From QHVT01 sp036389275 (GTDB taxonomy: Bacteria > Acidobacteriota > Thermoanaerobaculia > Gp7-AA8): 64,000 nt of DNA. The stretch's first letter is position 1, and every line of letters begins with the position of its first letter. The translations under genes were made by a program, and so were the position numbers. This document shows positions 43,986-52,510 of this stretch, piece after piece. Where the stretch lies: positions 11,233 through 75,232 of the forward strand of contig DASVQE010000106.1 in the NCBI GenBank assembly GCA_036389275.1, in the 5' to 3' direction. Below the pieces are notes generated by a model. It saw only the letters and a list, made by a program, of their open reading frames with translations. It did not search any database and was not told where the DNA came from.

Positions 43986-44428
43986 CGGCGGTACGCCAGC
44001 GCCAGGCCCTGCTCGGCGATGTGGATGGGTTGATAGCGGGAGACGAGCTCGGCGGAGTCGTTGACGACGGCGCCGTTCACTTCGAGCCAGGCGTGGCCCG
44101 GCAGCAGCGACGGCTTCGCGCCGAGGCCGATGCGCAGTCGGGCGCGCACACCGCGCCGCGCCAGCACCCGCTGCAGGGCGAGGCTGCGATGCATGCAGTT
44201 GTGCGCGAACGGCGCGCGCGCGGCGGCTCTCGCGAATGCCGCGACCACGCGCGGATCGGCCGGCGCGGCGCTGGCTTCACCGTCGAGCGCGCCGCGCAGC
44301 GCGCGTTGCGGCGCGAGGCGAAGCGCGATGCGCGCGCAGGCGAGCGCCAGCAGGCACTCGGCCGCGAGGCCGGTCGTTCTGGGAATGGACACGATTGTGC
44401 GGAAGAACTTTCCTCCGCCTCTGTTCAT
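43982..44428 (-). CDS. Lasso-peptide B2-like transglutaminase protease
   Basis: A 148-residue protein of the Transglut_core3 (lasso B2) family that removes leader peptides. The catalytic triad candidates are Cys78 (HNCMHRSLAL), His112 (PGHAWLEV) and Asp124 (VVNDS). ATG 44428 is chosen; a longer frame adds 16 residues. It begins the minus-strand run that ends with the HPr-kinase-like gene. No lasso cyclase (asparagine-synthetase-like C protein) is in the window, so classical lasso formation is not supported. Confidence 0.82.
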   Translation of the reverse strand: MNRGGGKFFRTIVSIPRTTGLAAECLLALACARIALRLAPQRALRGALDGEASAAPADPRVVAAFARAAARAPFAHNCMHRSLALQRVLARRGVRARLRIGLGAKPSLLPGHAWLEVNGAVVNDSAELVSRYQPIHIAEQGLALAYRR

Positions 44429-44454
44429 TTCCTGCGAGTACCATTCTTTCGGCC

Positions 44455-46260
44455 ATGACCACCGCTCCGACATCACCGCTGCAGAAGGCGCACGACCTCA
44501 CCGTCGCCTACCTCGGCGAGCTGTTGTTCAACGCCGGCTTCATCGACGAGCGGCAGCGCGCCGACGTCGAGGCCGCCGACCGGCAGTTCCGGCTCGCGCA
44601 GCGCGGCTCGCGCGGCCGCGGCGAAGAAGACGCGAGCCCGTTCCGCGTGATCGCCTCGATGAACCTCGTCGACGCCAGCGGCAACGCCACGCGCATCGAC
44701 GACTTCCTGCTGGCGCGCCTGATCGCCGAGGACGCGCGCCTGCCGTTCCACAAAATTGACGCGCTCAAGCTCGACGTGCAGCTCGTCGAATCGAAGATCT
44801 CGCGTCCGTTCGCGCGCAAGCACAAGATGGTTCCGGTGGCCGTGCGCGACGGCAAGCTCGTCGTGGCCATGGTCAATCCGTTCGACCGCGTCGCGCTCGA
44901 CTCCTACCGCCCGATGGCGAAGCAGGAGCTCGAGGTCGTCGTCGCCGCGGAGTCGGACGTGATGGGTGTGATCAACGAGCAGTACGGATTCCGCGCCTCG
45001 GTCACGAAGGCGGAGCGCGACCTGACGCGCGGCGCGATCGATCTCTCCAACCTCGAGCAGTACGTCAAGCTCAAGTCGGGCGCGGAGATCGAGACCAGCG
45101 ACGCGCACATCGTCAACGCCGTCGATTTTCTTCTGCAGCACGCCTACGACTCGCGCGCCTCCGACATCCACATCGAGCCGAAGCGCGAGCACGCCAACAT
45201 CCGCTTCCGCATCGACGGCGTGCTGCACGAGATCCAGCGCGTGCCGAAGCTGGTGAATCTCGCCATCACCTCGCGCCTCAAGACGATGTGCCGGATGGAC
45301 ATCGCCGAGAAGCGCCGGCCGCAGGACGGCCGCATCAAGACCGAGCGCGAAGGAAAAGAGATCGAGCTGCGCGTCTCGACGCTGCCGACCGCGTTCGGCG
45401 AGAAAGTGGTGATGCGCATCTTCGATCCCGAGGTGATGATTCGCGACCTCGGCGGCCTCGGGTTTTATGAGGACGAGCTGCGAGTCTTCGCCGACTGGAT
45501 CAAGCGTCCGCACGGCATCATCCTCGTCACCGGACCGACCGGCTCCGGCAAGACCGTCACGCTCTACTCCGCGCTCAAGTCGCTGGCCTCGCCCGAGATC
45601 AACATCACCACCATCGAAGATCCGATCGAGATGGTGCACGACGACTTCAACCAGACCTCGGTGCAGAACAAGATCGGGATCACCTTCGCGTCGGCGCTGC
45701 GCACCATCCTGCGGCAGGACCCCGACATCATCATGGTCGGCGAGATCCGCGATCAGGAGACTGCACAGAATGCAGTGCAGGCCGCGCTGACCGGACATCT
45801 GGTCTTCTCGACGCTGCACACCAACGACGCCTCGACCTCGATCACGCGCCTGGTCGATCTCGGCATCCAGCCCTTCCTGATCTCCTCGACGCTGATCGGC
45901 GCGATGGCGCAGCGGCTGGTGCGGAAGATCTGCGCCGACTGCCGCACCAATCGTCCGCTGACGGTGGAAGAGGCGGCCATGCTCAACCTGCAGGCGCCGG
46001 CCGGCAAGCGGATCATCGTGAAGGAAGGCGCCGGCTGCATCCGCTGCCGCAACACCGGCTACTTCGGCCGCACCGGCATCTTCGAGATCCTGCCGGTCGA
46101 CAACGCCATCCGCGATCTGGTCGACCGCGGCGAGGACTTTCTGAAGATCAAGGAGATGGCCATCAAGCGCGGCATGCGCACGCTGCGTCAGAGCGCGCTG
46201 CGGAAGCTCGCCGAAGGGCTGACCAGCTTCGAGGAAGTGGTGCGGGTGACCGGGATTTAA
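44455..46260 (+). CDS. GspE/PilB-family secretion ATPase
   Basis: A 601-residue type II secretion/type IV pilus assembly ATPase. The N-terminal T2SSE-N (MshEN) region (about 60-160, LDVQLVESKISRPFARKHKMVPVAV) is followed by the ATPase domain: Walker A GPTGSGKT at 360-367, Asp box IEDPIEM, Walker B DPDIIMVGEIRD, His box TLHTNDA. A zinc Cys4 set is present (CADC, CIRC). It powers pilin or pseudopilin polymerisation with a PilC-type platform not seen here. The ATG at 44455 lies 26 bases from the divergent B2-like gene start. Confidence 0.9.
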   Translation: MTTAPTSPLQKAHDLTVAYLGELLFNAGFIDERQRADVEAADRQFRLAQRGSRGRGEEDASPFRVIASMNLVDASGNATRIDDFLLARLIAEDARLPFHKIDALKLDVQLVESKISRPFARKHKMVPVAVRDGKLVVAMVNPFDRVALDSYRPMAKQELEVVVAAESDVMGVINEQYGFRASVTKAERDLTRGAIDLSNLEQYVKLKSGAEIETSDAHIVNAVDFLLQHAYDSRASDIHIEPKREHANIRFRIDGVLHEIQRVPKLVNLAITSRLKTMCRMDIAEKRRPQDGRIKTEREGKEIELRVSTLPTAFGEKVVMRIFDPEVMIRDLGGLGFYEDELRVFADWIKRPHGIILVTGPTGSGKTVTLYSALKSLASPEINITTIEDPIEMVHDDFNQTSVQNKIGITFASALRTILRQDPDIIMVGEIRDQETAQNAVQAALTGHLVFSTLHTNDASTSITRLVDLGIQPFLISSTLIGAMAQRLVRKICADCRTNRPLTVEEAAMLNLQAPAGKRIIVKEGAGCIRCRNTGYFGRTGIFEILPVDNAIRDLVDRGEDFLKIKEMAIKRGMRTLRQSALRKLAEGLTSFEEVVRVTGI

Positions 46261-46622
46261 ACGCGCCGCTGCTCGCGGACGACCTCACCGATGCCGCGGC
46301 GTGGCTCGGCACGCTGCCGACGCCGATCGCCTTCGACTACACCAACGCCTGCAGCCCGCTGGTCGTGTCGAGCAGCCAAAAGTACGGATGCCGCCTGGCC
46401 GACTTCCCGCAGGCGGGCCTGCTGATCTGCAAGGATCGCTCGTGCAATCCGACCATCACCAGCGAGCTGACCGCGCTGCAGGCGCCGTGCTGAAGCTGCC
46501 GGAGCCGCAGCAACAGCTGACGAGCTTTCCGAAGCGGCCGTCGCTGGCGGACAAGGGAGCGCTCAAGCGTGTCTCCACCGCGATCTGCAAGAAGGAATGG
46601 GGGCGCTGCGAATGAGCGATCG
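46261..46622 (+). other. Gap between GspE and kinase; short Cys-rich ORFs
   Basis: No confident gene. One open frame ending at TGA 46491 reads AAWLGTLPTPIAFDY, then a Cys-rich tail (GCRLADFPQAGLLICKDRSC) but has no clear start. A second frame from GTG 46487 gives about 42 residues ending at 46615 (AICKKEWGRCE). They overlap in a GTGCTGA arrangement, so they may be small translated ORFs or remains of a degraded gene. Confidence 0.3.
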
Positions 46623-49277
46623 CTAACGCTTCCAGTCGGTCACCAGCGTGATCGAGCGCAGATAGTCGTTGCGATCCTTGAGCAGGTAGACGAAGTGTTT
46701 GCCGTCGATGGTGGCGACGTTCTCGAGGTCAGGCGGATGGTTCACGATCCGCTGCGGGTCGCCGACACGCACGGTGTTGCCGTCGAAGGTGAGGCGTACC
46801 AGGTCGAAGCCGTCCTTCTTGAGCAGCAGCAGCGCGTCGTTGCCGATCCATTGCGCGCGATAAGCGGTGTCGAAAGTGATCTGCGTGCGCGCGGCGCCGT
46901 TCGGGTAGCGCGAGATGTAGACCTCCGGCTGGCCGGAGTCGTACGCGCGGTAGGCGAGCCAGCGGTCGTCGGGTGAGAGCACCGGCACGCTTGGTTCGGC
47001 GGCGCCCGTCACCAGCGCCTCGGGCTTCGCGCCGGGATGCAGCGCCAGACGGTCGATCTCCGCGTTGCCGTCGCGCTGCGTATCGTGCTTGACCACGATC
47101 GCGTAGGTGGCGTCGTGCGTGACGTCGGCGGTGTTGTACGAGTACGGCATCTCGGCGCCGCGATAGAGCACTTCCTCCGGCGCGTCGGTATCGAGCGAGC
47201 GCAGCACGATCTGCTGCTCGTCGACGCCGAAGCCGTGGCTGCGCGTCAACACGATGCGCCGCGAGTCATGCAGCCACGCGGCGTCCCATTCGTTCACGTC
47301 CGCCGTCGAGGTGAGCCGCTTCGCGCCGCTGCGGTTCATGTCGAAGAGCCAGAGATCGCCGTAGCCGCTCTGCGCGTCGACGGCGCGCACGAGCATCTTC
47401 TGCCCGTCCGGCGAGAGCAGAAAGGCCTCGACGTCGAGCTGCGGGCGGAAGAGCTCCTTCTGCACGCCGCCGGCTTCGACCGAAACGAAGTGCAGCGATT
47501 CCGGACCGCCGCGCTGGTGATAGACGAGCGTGCCGTCGCCGGCCACCGCGAACGCGGAGCGGAAGAGCGCGGTGTTGACCTCGACCGCCGCGCCGACGCG
47601 ATACGGATCGCCGGTGAAGCGGAGTTCGCCGGCATCGAACGGCCGCGCCAGCAGCACGCCGTCCTTCTCGTACAGCAGATGTCCGCTCGCGTAGGCGACG
47701 TTCGATCGCGCGCGCAGCAGCAGCTTGCGCGACTTCGGCTCGTCGAGCGAGCTGACGTAGACGGCGTCGAGCTCGCGGTTCGTCGCCTCGCGATGCGAGC
47801 CGGCCAGGTAGAGGAAATGCTTTCCGTCGGGGAGGAACGTGGCCCAGCGATGGGTGGTCTCGTCCTTCGACGCGTCGAGTTGCGTCAGCGCCACCGGCTC
47901 GCCGCCGTCCTGCGACACGCGCGACAGACCGCTGACGGCGGTCGGCGCGAAGATGATCGTCCCGTCCGCGTTCCACCCGCCGCTGCGTCCTTTCGGCGCG
48001 TCGCAGAGCGTGACCGGCGGCGCGCCGTTGAGCGTCACTTTCTTCAGCTTGCCGCCGGCGAAGAAGGCGATCGACTTGCTGTCGGGCGACCAGAACGGCA
48101 GCGACGCATCTTCCGTCCCGTCGACCTGCCGCGCCTCGCCGCTGGCGATGTCGCGCACCCACAGCCGCCGGTCGCTCGTTGCGCGGTACGTCACCAGCCG
48201 GCCGTCGGGCGAGATCGAGAGCGCCGTCATCGGATCGTTGAGCTCTTTGCCCGCGGGCGCGAGGATCTGCGCCGTGACCGCGGTGCGCGCGATGTCGCGA
48301 TGCGCGTTGCGCCACGCATACGCGCCGGCGATCGCCGCCAGCACCAGAGCGCAGGCGGCGGCGATCCACGGCAGCAGCGACGACCGCGGGCGCTGCGCCT
48401 CGACGCGCGCGTCGGCGTTCTTCGCCACCCATTCCAGCTCGAGCCGCACGTCGTGCGCCGACTGCCAGCGCGCCTCCTGATCTTTCTCGAGGCAGCGCTG
48501 CACGATGTGCTCGAGTCCCGCCGGCGTGACCGGCTGCAGCTCCGACATCGGCCGCGGCGAGCCGGCCACGATCGCGGCGATGAGGCTCGTCTTGGTCTTG
48601 CCGGAGAAGGCGCGCCTTCCGGTGACCATCTCGTAGATCACCGCGCCGAGCGCGAACAGGTCGGTGCGCGGATCGACGTCGGCCGACTCGAGCTGCTCCG
48701 GCGCCATGTATTGAAAGGTCCCGACGATCGATCCCTCGGCGGTGAGCGGCGCTTTCTGCGCCACCGTCGGCGCGTCGACCGAGATCGCCGGCTGCGCCTC
48801 CGCCGCCGCTTTGGCCAGTCCGAAGTCGAGCAGCTTCGCGCCGCCGCGGGTGAGCATGACGTTGCCCGGCTTCAGATCGCGGTGCACCACGCCGTCGCGA
48901 TGCGCGCGCTCGAGTGCCGCGGCGATGTCGATGGCGTAGCGCAGCGCCTCCTTGAGCGGCAGCGCGCCGCGCTCGAGCCGCTCGGCCAGCGTCTCTCCTT
49001 CGAGAAACTCCATCACCAGGAAATCGACGCCGTCCTGTTCGCCGACGTCGTAGAGCGCGCAGATGTTCGGGTGGCTGAGCGCGGAGATCGCCTTCGCCTC
49101 GCGCTGGAACCGCAGCCGCAGTTGCGCGTCGCGCGCGAGCTCGGCCGGCAGCGTCTTCACCGCCACGGTGCGGTCGAGGCGCGTGTCGCGCGCGCGAAAC
49201 ACTTCACCCATGCCGCCCGCGCCGACGCGCGTCACGATCTCGTACGGTCCCAAACGCGAGCCCGGCTGGATGGACAT
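46623..49277 (-). CDS. Ser/Thr kinase with TolB-like beta-propeller
   Basis: An 884-residue protein. The N-terminal kinase domain has G-loop VGAGGMGEV (18-26), Lys41, HRDLKPGN with Asp134, DFGLAK and MAPEQL. A transmembrane helix (ALVLAAIAGAYAW, about 312-324) is followed by an extracytoplasmic TolB/WD40-like propeller with repeated 'SPDGRLVTYRA', 'SPDSKSIAFFAGG', 'SPDDRWLAYRA' blades. This architecture is very common in Acidobacteriota. The propeller probably senses an external ligand. It is transcribed towards the GspE gene. Confidence 0.93.
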   Translation of the reverse strand: MSIQPGSRLGPYEIVTRVGAGGMGEVFRARDTRLDRTVAVKTLPAELARDAQLRLRFQREAKAISALSHPNICALYDVGEQDGVDFLVMEFLEGETLAERLERGALPLKEALRYAIDIAAALERAHRDGVVHRDLKPGNVMLTRGGAKLLDFGLAKAAAEAQPAISVDAPTVAQKAPLTAEGSIVGTFQYMAPEQLESADVDPRTDLFALGAVIYEMVTGRRAFSGKTKTSLIAAIVAGSPRPMSELQPVTPAGLEHIVQRCLEKDQEARWQSAHDVRLELEWVAKNADARVEAQRPRSSLLPWIAAACALVLAAIAGAYAWRNAHRDIARTAVTAQILAPAGKELNDPMTALSISPDGRLVTYRATSDRRLWVRDIASGEARQVDGTEDASLPFWSPDSKSIAFFAGGKLKKVTLNGAPPVTLCDAPKGRSGGWNADGTIIFAPTAVSGLSRVSQDGGEPVALTQLDASKDETTHRWATFLPDGKHFLYLAGSHREATNRELDAVYVSSLDEPKSRKLLLRARSNVAYASGHLLYEKDGVLLARPFDAGELRFTGDPYRVGAAVEVNTALFRSAFAVAGDGTLVYHQRGGPESLHFVSVEAGGVQKELFRPQLDVEAFLLSPDGQKMLVRAVDAQSGYGDLWLFDMNRSGAKRLTSTADVNEWDAAWLHDSRRIVLTRSHGFGVDEQQIVLRSLDTDAPEEVLYRGAEMPYSYNTADVTHDATYAIVVKHDTQRDGNAEIDRLALHPGAKPEALVTGAAEPSVPVLSPDDRWLAYRAYDSGQPEVYISRYPNGAARTQITFDTAYRAQWIGNDALLLLKKDGFDLVRLTFDGNTVRVGDPQRIVNHPPDLENVATIDGKHFVYLLKDRNDYLRSITLVTDWKR

Positions 49278-49297
49278 GGAGCCTCGATGATACGACG

Positions 49298-49762
49298 ATG
49301 GAAGCGATGCTTCGTTACGCGCCGGAGACGATCATGCGCGATGCCCGCGCGCAATACTTCCGCCGATCGGGATTTGCGGAAGACGGCGGTTATGGAGATC
49401 GGTGGGTCCGTCTGAAAAGCGGCTCGCGCACCGTCTTCGTTTTCCCGAACACTGAGCGCCGCGTCCGCGCGGTGCGGCTGCACGATCTGCATCACGTGCT
49501 CACCGAGTACGACACCACCTGGGTGGGCGAGGCGGAGATCGGCGCATGGGAGCTCGGCGCCGGCTGCGGACGTCACTGGCCGGCCTGGGTGCTCAACTTC
49601 GGCGCGGTCGCCGTCGGCCTGCTGCTCGCGCCGCGACGCGTGGTGCGCGCGTTCGTGCGCGGCCGCCGCAGCGGCACGCTGTACGCCGGCGAGTTCGCCG
49701 AGGAGCTGCTCGATCGCACGGTGGGCGAGCTGCGCGCGTCGCTCCCCATCGCGCCGGGCTGA
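49298..49762 (+). CDS. COQ4-like zinc-motif protein
   Basis: A 154-residue protein carrying the COQ4 signature HDxxHx(11)E: His62, Asp63, His66, Glu78 (in RLHDLHHVLTEY, then GE). COQ4 proteins bind zinc and lipid and act in ubiquinone biosynthesis. After the motif there is a hydrophobic helix (WVLNFGAVAVGLLLAP, about 96-111) that could bind membrane. Residues 1-45 are unlike COQ4 that I know. Start ATG 49298, with an in-frame ATG three codons later. It is divergent from the kinase and 25 bases before the next ATPase. Confidence 0.6.
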   Translation: MEAMLRYAPETIMRDARAQYFRRSGFAEDGGYGDRWVRLKSGSRTVFVFPNTERRVRAVRLHDLHHVLTEYDTTWVGEAEIGAWELGAGCGRHWPAWVLNFGAVAVGLLLAPRRVVRAFVRGRRSGTLYAGEFAEELLDRTVGELRASLPIAPG

Positions 49763-49787
49763 GCGGCGGTGCTACTCTTTTCGGACT

Positions 49788-52094
49788 ATGACCGTCCAGG
49801 CCTCGCCGTCGTCCCTCGAGCGTGAGCTCGAGTACCGGAAGAAGCTCACCGCCATCGCCAATCAGATCAACTCCGCGGAGTCGATTCCGCACATCCTGAT
49901 GACGCTCAAGGACCGCATCCTCGAGCTGCTCGATGCGGAACGGCTGACCATCTACGCCATTGACACGAAGAACCAGGAGCTCTACTCGCTCCAGAAGCTC
50001 GGCGAGGTGCCGAAGGAGATCCGCGTTCCGAAGTCGTTCGCCTCGATCGCCGGCTTCACCGCGCTGGCGCGCAAGACCATCAACATCAAGGATGCGTACG
50101 ACAACGCGGAGCTGCAGAAGTTCCACGCGAACCTCCGCTTCGACCAGCGCTGGGACAAGCAGACCGGCTTCCGCACGCGGGCCGTGCTCGCGGTGCCGAT
50201 CCTGTTCGAGAAGTATCTGCTCGGCGTGGTGCAGTTGATCAACAAGCGCCACGGCGTGGCTTTCACCGCGCAGGACGAGGATGCCGCCGAGGAGATCGCG
50301 CGCATCCTCGGCATCGCCTTCTACAACCAGCATCGCGTGGCGCGGCAGGCCAAGCCGTCGAAGTTCGGCACGCTGATCGACAAGGGCGTGATCTCGGAGA
50401 AGGATCTCGAGCAGGCCGCCGGCAGCGCGCGCGTCAACAACACCAACGTCGAGCGCGTGCTCATCGACGACTTCAACGTGCCGCGCGAGGAGATCGGCCG
50501 CTCGCTGGCCGCGTACTACTCGTCATCATGGTTCGACTACGACGGCACACAGACCATCGCCGCCGACCTGCGCGAGCGCGTCACCTCCGACATCTGGCGT
50601 AAGCATGGCGCCGCGCCGATCGACCGCAAGCCGGGGCTGCTCGTGATCGCCGTCGAAGATCCGCACGACCTGACGCGCCTCGACGGCATCCGGGCCATGA
50701 ACCTCGCGCCGCGGTACGAGTTCTGGGTCGGCATGAAGCACGACATCCTCGCGTACATCGCCGCGTCGTACGGCGAAAAGCCGGAAGGCGGCGGCACCGA
50801 GGGCGTCGATCTGGCGAAGATCATCGACATGCTCGGCGACGGTGAGGCGGAGATCGAGGAAGAAGCGAAGAGCACCGAGCCGGAGATCGACGAGACCGAC
50901 TCCGGCATCGTGCGGCTCGCCAATCAGCTCATCATCGAGGCCTTCAACCGCGGCGCGTCCGACATTCACGTCGAGCCCGACGGCGCGAAGAATCCGTGCC
51001 TGGTGCGGCTGCGCGTCGACGGCGAGTGCATGAAGTTCATGGAAGTCCCCGGCGCGCATCGCAACGCGCTCGTGCAGCGCCTCAAGATCATGTCGAAGCT
51101 CGACATCTCCGAGCGCCGCAAGCCGCAGGACGGCAAGATCCGATTCAAGTACGCCAAGGGCACCATCGAGCTGCGCGTGGCCACCATCCCGACCGCGAAC
51201 GGGAACGAGGATGTGGTCATGCGTATCCTCGCCGCGTCGAAGCCGCTGCCGCTCGACAAGATGGGCTTCAGCGAGCGCAATCTGACGCGGTTCAAGGAGA
51301 TTCTCGCCAAGCCTTACGGCATCTGCCTGGTGGTCGGTCCGACCGGTTCGGGCAAGACCACCACGCTGCACTCGGCCCTCGGATTCATCAACACCGAGGA
51401 CATGAAAATCTGGACCGCGGAAGACCCGGTCGAGATCACGCAGAAAGGCTTGCGGCAGGTGCAGGTGCAGCCGAAGATCGACTTCACCTTCGCCGCGGCC
51501 ATGCGCTCGTTCCTGCGCGCCGATCCCGACGTGATCATGGTCGGCGAGATGCGCGATCACGAGACCGCGGCCATCGGCATCGAGGCGTCGCTGACCGGCC
51601 ACCTCGTCTTTTCGACGCTGCACACGAACTCGGCGCCGGAGACGATCACGCGTCTGCTCGACATGAACATCGATCCCTTCAACTTCGCCGACGCGCTCCT
51701 CGGCATCATGGCCCAGCGCCTCGTGCGCACGCTCTGCCCGAAGTGCAAGGAAGGCTACAACCCGACGCCGGAAGAGTTCGAGGAGATCATCGAAGCCTAC
51801 GGCTACGACTACTGGCCGGGCACCGGCATCACCTACTCGCCGCAGCTCACGCTCTATCGCCCGAAAGGCTGCAACCACTGCAGCGGCACCGGCTACAAGG
51901 GCCGCATGGGCGTCCACGAACTGCTGGTCGGCACGGACGAACTCAAGAAAGCGATCCAGCACCGCGCACCCATCGACGACCTCCGCCGCATGGCCATGGA
52001 GCAAGGCATGCGCACGCTCTTGCAGGACGCCGTGGAAAAAGCCTTCAGCGGCGTAACCGACATGAAGCAAGCCCGCGCCATCGCGGTCAAGTAA
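49788..52094 (+). CDS. GAF-domain GspE/PilB-family ATPase
   Basis: A 768-residue secretion ATPase with an added N-terminal GAF domain (about 20-180, with LELLDAERLTIYAID and TRAVLAVPILFEKYLLGVVQLINK). A T2SSE-N domain follows at about 190-330. The ATPase has Walker A GPTGSGKT (517-524, Lys523), the Asp box AEDPVEI, Walker B DPDVIMVGEMRD, TLHTNSA and the zinc Cys4 (CPKC, CNHC). GAF fusion suggests that a small ligand or redox state controls pilus or secretion motor activity. The final stop is two bases before the left inverted repeat. Confidence 0.9.
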   Translation: MTVQASPSSLERELEYRKKLTAIANQINSAESIPHILMTLKDRILELLDAERLTIYAIDTKNQELYSLQKLGEVPKEIRVPKSFASIAGFTALARKTINIKDAYDNAELQKFHANLRFDQRWDKQTGFRTRAVLAVPILFEKYLLGVVQLINKRHGVAFTAQDEDAAEEIARILGIAFYNQHRVARQAKPSKFGTLIDKGVISEKDLEQAAGSARVNNTNVERVLIDDFNVPREEIGRSLAAYYSSSWFDYDGTQTIAADLRERVTSDIWRKHGAAPIDRKPGLLVIAVEDPHDLTRLDGIRAMNLAPRYEFWVGMKHDILAYIAASYGEKPEGGGTEGVDLAKIIDMLGDGEAEIEEEAKSTEPEIDETDSGIVRLANQLIIEAFNRGASDIHVEPDGAKNPCLVRLRVDGECMKFMEVPGAHRNALVQRLKIMSKLDISERRKPQDGKIRFKYAKGTIELRVATIPTANGNEDVVMRILAASKPLPLDKMGFSERNLTRFKEILAKPYGICLVVGPTGSGKTTTLHSALGFINTEDMKIWTAEDPVEITQKGLRQVQVQPKIDFTFAAAMRSFLRADPDVIMVGEMRDHETAAIGIEASLTGHLVFSTLHTNSAPETITRLLDMNIDPFNFADALLGIMAQRLVRTLCPKCKEGYNPTPEEFEEIIEAYGYDYWPGTGITYSPQLTLYRPKGCNHCSGTGYKGRMGVHELLVGTDELKKAIQHRAPIDDLRRMAMEQGMRTLLQDAVEKAFSGVTDMKQARAIAVK

Positions 52095-52095
52095 C

Positions 52096-52136
52096 GTCAT
52101 CCCGAGCGTAGCGAGGGACCCGGGCGGGCGGCGCGG
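52096..52136 (+). repeat. Left inverted repeat of the GIY-YIG unit
   Basis: It begins GTCATCCCGAGCGTAGCGAG and continues into a GGGC-rich end. It pairs with 52461-52501. The inner 15 bases TCCCGAGCGTAGCGA also occur at 8503-8517, at the end of idi. Confidence 0.85.
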
Positions 52137-52179
52137 CAGGGCCTGAGATTTTCTCACCGCCCGAGGTACCCTCGGCCCA

Positions 52180-52500
52180 ATGAAGCTGTACTACGTCTAC
52201 ATCCTAGCCAGCATCAAACGCGTCCTCTACATCGGCATCACGAGCAACCTCGATCAACGCCTGAACGAGCATCGCGCCCACAAGTACCCAGACTCATTCA
52301 CCGCGCGCTACAACGTGACGCGGCTCGTTCACTGCGAGGAGTACACGCGCGTCGAGGATGCGATTGCGCGAGAAAAGCAGCTCAAGGGGTGGCGGCGGTC
52401 GAAGAAGGTGGCGTTGATCGAGAGCGGGAATCCCGCGTGGGTCGATCTGGCGGACGCGGCGCGCGCCGCCCACCCAGGTCCCTCGCTACGCTCGGGATGA
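52180..52500 (+). CDS. GIY-YIG nuclease family protein
   Basis: A 106-residue single-domain GIY-YIG protein of the UvrC-N/YhbQ-like type. Motifs in order are YYVYIL (the GIY position), VLYIGITSNLDQRLNEHR with the catalytic Arg, and AIAREKQLKGWRRSKKVALIE with the metal-binding Glu. The last 14 residues (AHPGPSLRSG) are encoded by the right inverted repeat and are unlikely to be part of the fold. It may cut DNA at or near the repeat. Confidence 0.9.
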   Translation: MKLYYVYILASIKRVLYIGITSNLDQRLNEHRAHKYPDSFTARYNVTRLVHCEEYTRVEDAIAREKQLKGWRRSKKVALIESGNPAWVDLADAARAAHPGPSLRSG

Positions 52501-52501
52501 C
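52461..52501 (-). repeat. Right inverted repeat of the GIY-YIG unit
   Basis: Reverse complement of 52096-52136 with two differences. It ends CTCGGGATGAC and contains the TGA stop of the GIY-YIG gene at 52498-52500. Confidence 0.85.
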
Positions 52502-52510
52502 ATGCGCGAG

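Larger units (their letters stand above)
52096..52501. mobile_element. GIY-YIG gene within inverted repeats
   Basis: A 406-bp unit bounded by inverted repeats of 41 bases: 52096-52136 and 52461-52501, identical except for two C/T differences. The outer 25 bases are perfectly complementary. The only gene inside is a GIY-YIG nuclease whose last codons and stop are formed by the right repeat. No target duplication is visible. The arrangement suggests a small nuclease-linked element, comparable in logic to REP/RAYT units. Confidence 0.55.

Noticed and set aside
35155..44428. Classical lasso-peptide cluster
   Set aside because: No asparagine-synthetase-like cyclase is present and the precursor is next to rSAM/PqqD, so only a hybrid or rSAM-type RiPP is supported.
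46261..46493. C-terminal fragment of a thioredoxin-like protein
   Set aside because: The Cys pattern is suggestive but there is no start codon, no active-site CxxC and no clear family block.
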